Assembly (NCBI GenBank): GCA_963969495.1
Contig: OZ018321.1
Coordinates: 190,441,485-190,505,484 of the forward strand
From: Ceratothoa steindachneri
Lineage: Eukaryota; Arthropoda; Malacostraca; Isopoda; Cymothoidae
Reading direction: 5' to 3'
DNA length: 64,000 bases
Part shown: piece after piece, positions 27,434 to 37,539 of the stretch
Layout: every line of letters starts with the position of its first letter
How positions within the stretch are numbered: the stretch's first letter is position 1
Program-made: the position numbers and the translations under genes
Notes under the pieces: generated by a model
Told to the model about the DNA's origin: nothing
The model's database searches: none
The model's input: only the letters and a program-made list of their open reading frames with translations

Positions 27434-27438
<5 letters not shown>
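23331..27438. other. Long stretch with no recognisable gene
   Basis: Contains only open frames shorter than 100 codons. Several C-runs (about 25123, 25550, 25990 and 26160) and pyrimidine-rich patches stand out in 25.0-26.3 kb, but no domain, repeat unit or transposon end was recognised. Confidence 0.45.

Positions 27439-27503
<65 letters not shown>
27439..27503. repeat. (TA)n microsatellite
   Basis: About 32 uninterrupted AT dinucleotides. Tyr-Ile repeat frames on both strands are artefacts. Confidence 0.97.
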
Positions 27504-27506
<3 letters not shown>

Positions 27507-27814
27507 ACTCACAAAGTGCCATTCGATAAAAGCAATGATATCAAAGATATGGCGCACCTCTTAATTTTATGATAGTAATCTAAAACCATTTTGTAATCAC
27601 TAAATAACAGCTCCTAATTTAACTATTGAAAGACACCCTAATTGGGTAAGATCTTTACGAAACTGTGTAGAACGGATTGGATAGATATAACTTACCAGAA
27701 AGAAATTAACTAGTATAGCAACAGACAGTTTACTTTCTTTAATAGATCAGCATGTTGTTTTCATAAAGCTCATTAACGAAAATAAGAATGTTAACCATTT
27801 ATCACACACAATTA

Positions 27815-28216
27815 TTATCGCTTCATTGCACTATTTATGAGGAAAAATTATGCAAGTCTGCTCTAGATTGTAAACATGTAATCGAGGCAGTAGTGCACGT
27901 CATAAACTTAATACAATAAAGGGGACTGAATCACAGATAGTTCCAAAGCTTGCTGAATAACATGGAAGGTGAATTTTCCGATGGCCATAATATATACTGT
28001 ATCTTAATAATGTGCGTTGTTTAAGATTTGGAAATGTGCTTGAAAGGGTGAGGAACTTGCGAGATCAAATCGTACGCTTTCTTGAAATGAAGAACATTAG
28101 ATGTGACTTCTTATTTAACGTGAAGATGGCACAGTTGACTTTTTCAAGAAACTAAATAAGCATGGCGTTAAGTTGCAAGGTAAAAATATTTTTGCTCATG
28201 AGTTATTCGTGGAAAT
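27815..28216 (+). pseudogene. hAT-family transposase remnant (ZBED5/GTF2IRD2-like)
   Basis: In shifting frames the strand reads SLHCTIYEEKLCKSALDCKH, then VIEAVVHVINLI, RGLNHR and FQSLLNNMEGEFSD. It continues NVRCLRFGNVLERVRNLRDQ, IVRFLEMKN and LNKHGVKLQGKNIFAHE. The order H-C-x-x-H/Y-x-E-x-L-C, GLNHRQF, VRWLSRGxVLxRVxELRxEI and LNxLNxxLQGK is characteristic of the hAT lineage that also gave vertebrate ZBED5 and GTF2IRD2. Only this middle part of the catalytic domain survives, with stops and at least two frameshifts. Confidence 0.75.
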
Positions 28217-28940
28217 ATAGTGAAACTAGGTCTCTTATCGAGACAGCTGGTCAACTTATACTTCATACATTTTACACTCTGCAAACACAAACTCTTAATC
28301 GCAAATTGATTTTAACTTCTTAAAAAATCAGTTTAATTTACTGATTAGTCGCTTCTTAGGCTATAATAAATCACCTTCTGAAGATCTCCAATTAGGAGTA
28401 ATCAATCTTGAGACAGATAATTAATTTACTAAGGGAGAATTTTAGGAACATGAGTTTGATCGAATTTTTGCTTAACTAAGTAAAGTTTAGTCAGAAAAAT
28501 GTCGCTAGTATTTGCTTCTACCCACATTTGAGAGCAGATTCGAATTTCCACTGTTCTCCGAAATGCAACAACCTCAGAAATTAACAAACTTATCCAGGAG
28601 TGTCCAGGACTGTGAGCAATTTCATTATTCTCATAAAATGAGATCAGATTTCCTAATCATGTATATCAATGATTTGTTTATTTTTTAGTATTAAATGTTA
28701 ATTGTCTAATTATGTTTTTGTACTGAAATAATTTTTCTCTGTAGAAATTTGCACAAATTACATGCAGCCCGCTTAACATCAACTAAACTATCATGCGACT
28801 CTCAGTCGAAAAGTTGAGGAATCTCGAATGCTCCTAAAGTGAAAAATGCAACTTCATTGGTTATTATCCTGTGAAAATAAGGAAAGAAAACTCTCTATGT
28901 CTAAGTCATCCCAAATTTTACCAGAAAAGTTTTTCTGAAT
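28217..28940. other. No recognisable gene
   Basis: AT-rich sequence without open frames of note. It may hold unrecognised hAT tail sequence. Confidence 0.4.
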
Positions 28941-29240
28941 AAAACTTCTCTCAATCCGATCTTAAGGAAACCTTTAGCGATTGGCGAGGCACAGATGATT
29001 AAAACTTCTCTCAATCCGATCTTAAGGAAACCTTTAGCGATTGGCGAGGCACAGATGATTAAAACTTCGCTCAATCCGATCTTAAGGAAACCTTTAGCGA
29101 TTGGCGAGGCACAGATGATTAAAACTTCGCTCAATCCGATCTTAAGGAAACCTTTAGCGATTGGCGAGGAGCGGATGATTAAAACTTCGCTTAATCCGAT
29201 CTTAAGGAAACTTTTAACGATTGGCGAGGCGCGGATGATT
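28941..29240. repeat. 60-bp minisatellite, five units
   Basis: Five head-to-tail copies of exactly 60 bp start at 28941, 29001, 29061, 29121 and 29181. Each contains CTTCTCTCAATCCGATCTTA or a one- or two-base variant. The last unit is the most diverged. Twenty-codon repeats open on both strands because 60 is divisible by three; I treat them as artefacts. Confidence 0.98.
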
Positions 29241-29508
29241 CTCTTTCAATTTTAAAGGCAAGTTCGCTTCCTTTTAAAAAAACGAATGACATTTGGTGAA
29301 TTCAAACAGAAAGAGACACAGTGACATATATTGACACAGATGGACCAAAAGAAACAGTCATTCAGACACAGTTCTTCCGAAAGAGGCCAAGCGCTGATCG
29401 CAATTGCCGCTAGCAATTGCAAGTCATATACGGAGTGGAGTAACGACTATGACTCAGCAGTGCCTACTCATGATACCACATAATCCCAATTAACGATCTC
29501 ATTCATCA

Positions 29509-29511
29509 CCG

Positions 29512-29542
<31 letters not shown>

Positions 29543-29610
29543 CCTCTCTCTCTCTTTTTTCTCTCTTTTTCTTTCTCTCTCCCTCTCTCTCTCCCTATCT
29601 CTCTCTTTCT
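29509..29610. repeat. Imperfect (CT)n tract
   Basis: About 100 bases of CT dinucleotides with TTTC and CCT interruptions. Confidence 0.9.
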
Positions 29611-29858
29611 GTATGTTTCTCAAATATTCTTTATGAATCACCTATACTCTACTTTTTGCCCTTGTTCTCCTTTATTCTCTTTCGTTTTTTATTTTTCTTG
29701 CTGTTAAATTCTTACTTTCTACTTGAAACTCCATTGTTCCGCTCCTCTTCGACTTATTTACTCCACCTCATTTTCGTCCACCTTATTAACTATTCTTCTC
29801 TACTCCATTGTTTTTGCTCTCTCCGGTGGTAAAAGACAATTTTCTTTTAAGGAGCCCA

Positions 29859-29897
29859 TCTGGCGACTTCCTTCTAGAGCAAAAGTCGCCGAAATGA
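29859..29897 (-). repeat. Short hairpin module, copy 3
   Basis: On the minus strand CGGCGACTTTTGCTCTAGAA is followed by GGAAGTCGCCAGATGGGCT. It has the same GGCGACT/AGTCGCC arms and the same trailing TGGGCT as the copy near 10850. Confidence 0.65.
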
Positions 29898-30743
29898 AAA
29901 AAACAACAACAAAAAAACTAAAATGTCAGGTATCCATCAGTCAAAAGCCACCTACTGTCATTGTGGAGGCAGCCGTTGGTGGATAGATTATAAAGAGGGA
30001 AACTTCCAGCACATCATCCGCGACAGCGTCTGCATGTTCTTTGAAGTTGAGGTGAGAATGGAGATGAAGCTGAAGAACTGTGGTAAAATATATTTTCTGA
30101 TTTACAGGTTCTAATATAAATTATTCAAGACATTTAGTAATGTCTTATTATGAATTAGTGGTTAAATTTTCTGCATTCTTAATTGCATATTATAATTCCC
30201 TTATTTCTTTTATATTGTTGGCCAACTGAATTTTTTTCATCCTTGTGTAGATTAGGTCCAGGAAAATTCTCCCTTTCTTTATTATTGTTCGCTGTAAATT
30301 CAACGTGTGTTGTTCGCTGTAATTATCGCTGTTGCTGCAAAGACTGTGCATTGTCTCGATATTGTTCTTCTGTCATACTCCTTTCACATTAATACTGATT
30401 GCTAGTTTAGTAAGTGATAAAGGTTTAATTGTACAGAATATTTATAAGGTGTCAGTATTTATGCGTATATTAATTTAATCGTAGTGATTACACTCTTTCA
30501 TTTCTAACTGGGTGAGGCTGCTATTCATCGCTTTAGGGCAGAGATCTGTTCGTTTGGTGGGTAAAATTAGGTCTCTAACTACTCTAAGACACCTTTATTT
30601 ACATTTGGCGACCAAGGTGAGCGGATTCGCTACCGCTTGTTCGTTGTACTCGGTACTGTTCGTGCACACAAACTTGCGGACTATACGACTTTTTGGAGGA
30701 GGCTGGCCTACCCCCGACGCTGGAGCGCGCTTACTTCTTGTTA

Positions 30744-31679
30744 GGAGGGGCGGTCAATAAGTTTTGCGAATCGGTAGGGCAAAACAGAGGAAGGGGGATG
30801 GCTGTTTGTGGGGGTGTAAGGACAAGTTATGACAAGTCAGGGCCTGCAGCCGCACGCTTCTGCCTCATCTATTTAAGAAGCAGTAGCTGATCGCAGATCG
30901 TCAGTCACAAATTTTTCAACAATGGAGAAGGTTGAGCACCGCGTAGTGATCAAATTTTTGACCAAGAAGGGCAAGAATGCAAAAGAGATCCATAAACGCA
31001 TGGTTGCAGTGTACACCGACACCGCCCCTTCCTATGAAACTATTGCTCGCTGGAATAGGGAGTTCCACCATGGTCGTGAGTCCCTTTAAGATGACCCCCG
31101 TCCAGAACGTCCGTCAGACGTGACCAACGAAGACAATGTGGCCCATGTGGAGAGGATGATCCTCGAAAATCGACGGGTGAAGGTCGAAGAAATCGAGCGA
31201 GAATTTGGAATATCATATGGAAGTGTTAGCAACATAATCCACGACAATTTGGCCATGACCAAGGTCTCTGCTCGTTGGGTCCCTAGAAACCTCACGCCCC
31301 ATGATCGACTTCAACGTCGTTAAAGTCCACAAGGCCAGAGTTGCACAAGCTGCCCTGAGCGAGTGCGGATTCGAGGAGCTCAACCCCCCCCCCCCCCTAC
31401 ATTCCAAGTCTGGCCCCTAGCGACTACTTTTTATTCCACCAGCTCAAGGCTGCACTGCGTGGACGCCGGTTTGGGGACGATGAAGATGTCCAGCTCGCCG
31501 TCCAGGAGTGGATTGAACAGCAGTCGGGAGATTTCTGGTTGTCGGGAATTCGAAGCCTCAGGGACAAGTGGCGCAAGTGCATTGAAGTCGAGGGTAGTTA
31601 TATTGAAAAATATTAAAACACTTTTCCTCATATCTCGTTTCCTTATATCCGGATTGAAAAACTTATTGACCGCCCCTCT
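30744..31679 (+). mobile_element. Internally deleted mariner element
   Basis: Inverted termini GGAGGGGCGGTCAATAAGTT (30744) and, on the reverse strand from 31679, AGAGGGGCGGTCAATAAGTT are flanked by TA on both sides (30742-30743; 31680-31681). This is the mariner target duplication. The 936-bp length against about 1.3 kb for a full mariner reflects loss of the transposase core. The element is non-autonomous. Confidence 0.92.
30922..31614 (+). pseudogene. Mariner transposase with the catalytic core deleted
   Basis: ATG at 30922 opens MEKVEHRVVIKFLTKKGKNA. The helix-turn-helix region follows (KEIHKRMVAVY; SYETIARWNREFHHGR), then the second DNA-binding helix set (RVKVEEIEREFGISYGSVSN) and RWVPRNLTPHDRLQRR, with one in-frame stop (TAA at 31087). 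After 31320 the sequence jumps to the end of the protein: VHKARVAQAALSECGFEEL, LAPSDYFLFHQLKAALRGRR and WRKCIEVEGSYIEKY. The first two catalytic Asp blocks are absent and the third (PSDYF) remains. A run of about 18 C near 31383 shifts the frame again. The intact N-terminal half could still bind the inverted repeats if expressed (inference). Confidence 0.88.
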
Positions 31680-31681
31680 TA

Positions 31682-32904
31682 AGAGGAATAAACCAGAAAT
31701 AATGCGAAAATTAATCCCTGACGGTGAACGACCCTAGGGGTTGATTTGGCGCAGTTCTACGTTCAGCTCAGATTATAGGATTTCGACTGCTGTTTGAGTC
31801 CAATTTCTTGAGTTAGAGTTTGGTTAATCACGAAGATGAATTGCCTAAAAAAAAATACTAGAAATAATAATTTCAAATTAACTATAGTAAGTAATAGCTC
31901 CTTGAAGAAGGGACTTGAAAATTCGCATGAAATTATCTTAAAAGGTATAAATGAATAAAAAAAAATTGATACACAACCTTGGCCATTTAAGAAAGGGCTT
32001 ATAAATGAACAATCACAAAAAAATACCCTTAAAAGGTAAAGGTTATACACAACTCTTTAAAGGGGGCACAAAAATATATATGCACAAGTTAAAATTGATA
32101 AATATATACACAAGAAACTTTAGGAAAATGGGACACACACAATGGAAAGCAAACGCACCTTTCTTTTCATGTTTCCGAAACTAGAGTAAAGGTTTGGGTT
32201 TAAGGTTTGCCCGATCTCGGGTCCTCTGGGCCCACGCGAGGTTTTGGTTGGTTGTCTGAGAGTGAGATGAGTCGCATTCGGACGATAGTTAAAATAATTT
32301 GCGCGATTGTCGAGATTTCGGATGCTTTCCTTTACACATGACATACAACTTTCCTACTAAATGAAGGCATCCTACCACTTACTTGCTTATGGCTTAAAGT
32401 TAACTTCACACTAATGACAATTAGGAGTAGAACGAAAAGAATTTCTGTTGTACCACTTAACCAACGAGAGCCTTTCATCATTACATTTCAAAGTTTACAG
32501 AATTTTTCAACAAGCATTACTTACAAATCCATTAGGAAAATTTTAGCCCTATTATATTCCTATAGAAAGCGTGTCAAAGACGCGCCCGCCCTATTAGCCC
32601 ATTTAAAGAATCACCTGAAGGGTGCACGGAAACGTAGCAAACCCCCGCTCAATTGACCACGCAGTACTAAAGTTTCCTTTCAGGCGGCAAAAATTTCATT
32701 CTCTTATCTCACTGAATTTCCACACCTGGTAGAAGACATACTCCCTTATTTTGTCGGACGCGCATTGGACTGCGTAGTATGTGCACTGGTGTGGTTAAAA
32801 AATGGGACAAGGGCCGAATCAGCCCTTGGAAAAAAACTATAGTTTTGGGAAAAGGTTTTGCTGCCTTTTTAAGCTTAAACTCTTCCCCCCTATAATATAA
32901 CGGT
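31682..32904. other. No recognisable gene
   Basis: A-rich DNA, then a short minus frame (32344-32120) of normal composition but no family. The last 200 bases may be the unrecognised upstream part of the gypsy remnant. Confidence 0.4.
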
Positions 32905-34204
32905 TAAATTTCACTGCCCGGACTGACCATAAAGCGCTTGCGTTGGTGTTTTACTTGCCATTTGCTTCTCACCTTCTCAATTTAGCTCTCCAGCTAGACT
33001 TCCTTACTAAATTCGTGGATAACGTTGAGTGGTCGAAAGGCGAAAATATTACCTTAACTGACACAAAATCGAGAAACCCAGGCACCGCAAAGTTCTCACT
33101 CGGGGTCAAAACTCTGATGACGACACTCATTTACACTCTTATTATCAACCACTCTCCAGCTATCGTTGGTTGCTTTTACAACCACACTTCCAAAACATTC
33201 TTCAAATGCAGCTACTCTACATCTTCTCAAGAATAAACGAACTTGAAAATATCTTCCCTCTTCCTGCCCAACGACAACCGTAAAATTCTTGTACTCGTGG
33301 TTAAATGAGCTACGAGTTCTTGTTCCTCTAGTAATTAAGGATACAAATTCCAAACTTTCTTATGGTTTGGTGTTCTCATGTGGAAAATCTACATTCTCTA
33401 CTCCGTTTTACTCAGGATGCTCAAACTTCTAAAAGATCTGGTTTGCACGTATATTCCTTGTCAGCAAACTCACAGAACAAACTTACAAAGCCTCACTACA
33501 AGGAATTCTCACTGCCGGACTCGAGATTAAAAGTAGTGCATAATGGTTTTAAAGGATTTTATGCCTAAATTTATGGATTTAACTACCTGTTATCTATCGT
33601 TGATAGATATACGGAATAGGTGGGTGTCATTTCTTTGAGTAGTAAGACCGCAGCTAAATCTATTCAAGCAATTACATATGAATGAGTTGTTTGGTTCACT
33701 GTGCCGAGTATACTCGTATTTGACAATAGGACCAATTTTCTCTGACTTTGTTAGGACTCTTGGTATTCACCAAGGTTTCACTTCACCTTACACCTCGAGA
33801 AAAAACTTTGTCATAATCATTTCACCCGACCCTCAAGCGTTCCCTGATTGCAGGTTTCTCCCCGGACCAATGGTACAACAGACTATCATGGGTGCTTCTC
33901 GCTCACCGATCTTAAATTAATGTTGATTCTGATACAATCGCAGACACTATACGACTGTCCTATTAGTCTTCGGTCTACGCTCTCTCAACCTTTAGATGCA
34001 TCTATTTATCTTAGTGAATTCGTGGAAACCTTTAAAATCTCACATAGGAGAATTATACTCCCAGTGCTTGCGCAAGTTTCCTTTCCTCCAGGTCAAAAGG
34101 TGTACATTCCTGACGTTCTACGAACTTTCACTCATAGGTTCTTCAGGGACACAAAGAACACAAGAAATTTCATAGTCCGCAACCAGTCAAAGTCAGGAAG
34201 CTAA
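32905..34204 (+). pseudogene. Ty3/gypsy-like pol remnant (RNase H and integrase)
   Basis: The left edge reads RTDHKALALVF, the Ty3/gypsy RNase H block TDHKAL. Near 33580-33760 a frameshifted integrase core reads YGFNYLLSIVDRYTE, then VISLSSKTAAKSI, then VPSILVFDNRTNF, which fits the pattern DRFTRW...P(I/L)...TDRGxQF. The last piece (33848-34204) reads LAQVSFPPGQKVYIPDVLRT, then FTHRFFRDTK, like the integrase C-terminal segment (VFVPxDLRTCTHVFVRxD). No LTR pair or gag was recognised, and stops interrupt every segment. Related to LTR retrotransposons; no envelope-like gene is seen. Confidence 0.7.
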
Positions 34205-36547
34205 AATCTTCCCTGCTAAATATTGGCCAGAACCCATAACAGACAACTGCATTGAGTAAAGTTAAGCCTGCGCGCCTATTCTCAACCTAACAGAAAACTC
34301 TTAGTCTCCATTCTGAGGCGGTTGTGTCACTTTCAAACCACGTACTGCTACCTTTACTAAAAAAATACCGAGTAAGATCTTGTTAAGTGACAAACCATAA
34401 CACAGTTCCCAAGAGAACGCAAATGACAACAAGCTTGCGGTGTCACAAACGGGACACCATCTCAACTTTCCCTTTTTAGACAGAAATGTGGCGTTTGTGT
34501 TGTAAGTGAGAATTTTTCGGTATAATGCGTGGATAGAGGGTTGTAGGAAAAGGGTAGAAATTAAAAAAATAATAACAAAAGTAGCGTGAGGTTAGTGCAA
34601 ACGGCTTCATGCGTCACCTGATTGTCGTTGACGAGCGGCCTATCGGCTGTGCCATACTGAGTCTCAAAAAAGATTATTTTTAAGCGAAGCTTTTAAACTT
34701 CCCGCTTGAAATCAACACGCTACAAATGCATTTGTGCGCTCAACTCTTTATGAAGTTTTCACATATAATGTATTTTCGGAATATATATTTGTTTGTTACC
34801 TTTCTGGCACCACTAATTCGATTGAGTGTCTTCGATGCAGCGTACTAATTATTGCAACTATGAATTACTACAGGTCTATTTAGCCGAGTGCTTTGCTTCT
34901 CAGAATCATTCCTCTTACCTTCTTCGACCTTCAATCCACGTCAGCAGTCACTCGCCCGTTGAAAGCCAGCTAACCTTGACAACTCGAGACTTCTTTAAGT
35001 GTATTTATTGGAGGTGAATAAATATATGTATCAGTATTGCTAGAGAATTATATCGCAGCACATTATTAGTTATTTCCAAAGGTCCGCAATTCTTCATTTT
35101 CTACTGTAAGAATTCCCTTAGAATAATCCTGGAAGGTAATTTCCTTCATTAAGGAATGGAGCTACTCGTATGTTCTAGAAATTTGCGCGCACTATCGATT
35201 CCTGTCGCCCCAAAGTGTCTAGTCGAGCTATCTTGCGCACATATTTATACTTCAACATTTTCTTTAATTACTTGTTCCCTTTGGTTTTTGCCTCATATGT
35301 TTCGATAAATACATTTATCAGAGGAAGAGATGGCGACGAAGACGAGAGAAAAGATAACAACAAAAAAACACTATCAACAGCGACAACAACAGAGCTAAGC
35401 CCTAGCAAAGACTTATGTGTCTACTTTAAGTCTAGGAAGTTGTACTTTGAATGAGGGTGCTGGAGACGGAATTGATTTATTTGGAATCCACTTGGTGTGA
35501 GTGAGCTCTCCCTTGAACGCTCGTAGAGCAAGTTGGAATTCAGTTTAGTACAACAATTGACATCATTTACGTCACCGAAGTCGACGGTTTTCGAAGGATT
35601 AATAACCGAGTATTTTAAGACTGTCTCTAGCGCAATATTTTTAGTGCATGGACTAGTTTTTTTCGCATTGCTGAACTTTGTTATTTATATATTTCTGAAG
35701 GAAGATAAACGAAGTTGCTTGGTGTACTCGCGTTCTTCGAGTGGAATATAATAATATAAGTGTAATATAAGGGGAGAGAAGGACAGGTTACGAGCCCATC
35801 ACATGCACACAGCCAAAGCCAAGAGACTGGGTCCCATTACCACAAGCCTTAACCCGCAGATGTATCAGTCGCCCGGGAGCACCCTGCCGGGACAGCTACA
35901 GGAGAACCTGTCCATGCGCGCACATGGCACTGTAACTAACCTACTATCAGGGCAGCCTCCTAAGATGCTACTCGTAGGTTCGGGCCCCTAACTATTGGGC
36001 GGAAGTGGCATCCTGAAAAACCACGTACCATGTATCCTCTGACACATTCAAGTCCCAGTACCCCAGCTCCTACCATAAACATTATGACTAGAGGGCCCGC
36101 TCCCCACCCCCCCTTAAAGCCGCCAAAAAGGTAGCAATTGCAAATTTTCATGGGCCGCATGCCCTTGCTGACACCCAGCCCTAGTAGTGGCTGAAGGCCT
36201 ATCCTTTGCCTAAAAAGGCTGTACCCTACAAGGCAGCAGCAGGAGGCTTTACAATCACAGTTTTCCTTCTCCCAAAAAGGAAATCTTGCAAGGTAGAAAG
36301 CCCCTGTGTCACCAGGCATGACTTAGTAGTAGGAGTAAGTAAAATAATAGTAAAGTGGTGACAACCAGGAAAGTGGTCAAATAATGACAGCCTAGATATT
36401 CTATTATTTTCCATAGTAAAAATAAAATCAAGAATGCTATTAAAACAGAGGACAGTTGACATTGTAATATAATAACACTAATAATAAAACATTATTAAAG
36501 TAGTGCTGAGAAGGGGAAAGCACAGCAACAACTTTTCCAGGCCCCAC
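34205..36547. other. No recognisable gene
   Basis: Only short open frames. GGTGTCACAAACGGGACACC (34439-34458) is a small inverted repeat of the kind seen at arthropod gypsy LTR starts, but no matching second LTR was found. GC-rich DNA at 35790-36260 resembles untranslated LINE sequence without a definable protein. Confidence 0.4.
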
Positions 36548-36776
36548 CAGAGAGTTTGTGGTGCTGGAATCACATTATGGAATTGCATCTGACTCAAAAC
36601 AACCTTCTCAAAGACGAGCAGTTTGAAGTCTTATGGAATTCTATGATTGGTTCACAGTAAATTGGTCCTCACAGTTTTTTTACTGAGCGAAGGCATTTTG
36701 GAATTTTTTGACCGTTACCTCCTTTACCCGGTAGCGACATATAAATAACAACTGTATTTCGTCCAAGAATTCAAAA
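36548..36776 (+). repeat. Dispersed repeat R, left part only
   Basis: About 225 bp match 61449-61677 closely: GTGGTGCTGGAATCACATTA, TGACTCAAAACAACC, TTTTTTTACTGAGCGAAGGC and the TATA-containing CCGGTAGCGACATATAAATA. The match ends after the CAAAACAAAA run. Confidence 0.9.
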
Positions 36777-37064
36777 CAAAAAAATCTTTATTCTTGATTT
36801 TTGATGTAACAAGTGGGGAAATGTGTTGTAGGTATAGACAGTGGTGAAGAATGTTTTTTGTTTGCCCTGGTGTAGAGGGCATCTCAAGCTTCTTTTGATT
36901 CTACTTCCTTTTTTATTCGTCTTTCGATAGTGTCAGTGTTTAAGCTGACTCTTCCGGGTGGTTACTCTGGCGACCTTGTGTTTTGTTCCTATTTTCTCAT
37001 TTATTTTTCCTTGCTTTTATTTATTTACTTATTTATTGTTATCTCCTTTATTCTTTCTTTCTTT

Positions 37065-37067
<3 letters not shown>

Positions 37068-37132
<65 letters not shown>
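37068..37132. repeat. (TA)n microsatellite at the 3' end of LINE copy A
   Basis: About 32 TA dinucleotides directly abut the last recognisable 3' UTR sequence of LINE copy A. They may be its 3' tail or the insertion target. Confidence 0.95.
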
Positions 37133-37136
<4 letters not shown>

Positions 37137-37539
37137 CTATATCCTCCGTCTTTTGGCATTCAAGCCTTTCAAATATGTATCTGCTAACTCGTTAGCTTTC
37201 ATTTTTATTTAGGTTTAGTTTTCTTTCTTGTTTCGCCTGTTGTAAGCACATTGCCTCTTTTCGATATCTAATTTTTTGTTTAATATTCGATTTAATTATT
37301 TGTTGTTATTTTGTCTTGATTATGTTGGGCACTTTGCCTCTATTTAATTATTTCTTCTTGTTTTCATTTAGTGTTAATTTGGAGGACTTTCGCCTCTTTT
37401 AATTTATTTATTTGATTTGTATTTTCCATTTGGGCTCTTCGCCTCTTTTTTTTTTTCATTTCTCTCTTTGTGATTGGTTGTCTCGTATCTTGGAGTCATT
37501 TCGGTAAGTTTCCTTTGTTAAGTAGGATTTTTTGTCCTG

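Larger units (their letters stand above)
29241..30743. other. No recognisable gene
   Basis: A CT-rich tract (about 29509-29610) is followed by pyrimidine-rich and AT-rich DNA. Apart from the hairpin module at 29859-29897 nothing was identified. Confidence 0.4.

Noticed and set aside
28941..29240. CRISPR-like array
   Set aside because: The units are contiguous 60-bp tandem copies with no unique spacers, and the window is eukaryotic.
28901..29255. Repeat proteins on both strands with 20-residue units
   Set aside because: A 60-bp minisatellite is divisible by three; no start context, flanking gene or homology.
31363..31737. A 124-codon frame overlapping the mariner 3' half
   Set aside because: It is a shifted frame of the transposase C-terminus created by the C-run.
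34439..35480. Possible 3' LTR after the gypsy-like remnant
   Set aside because: Only a short inverted repeat at the proposed start; no second copy, primer-binding site or clear end.
35790..36320. Open frames of 62 and 119 codons in GC-rich DNA
   Set aside because: No domain recognised; the sequence looks like untranslated repeat, and no family could be supported.
36930..37212. Open frames with Tyr-Ile repeats (also at 15799-16101, 17596-17841 and 27339-27572)
   Set aside because: They are translations of (TA)n microsatellites.
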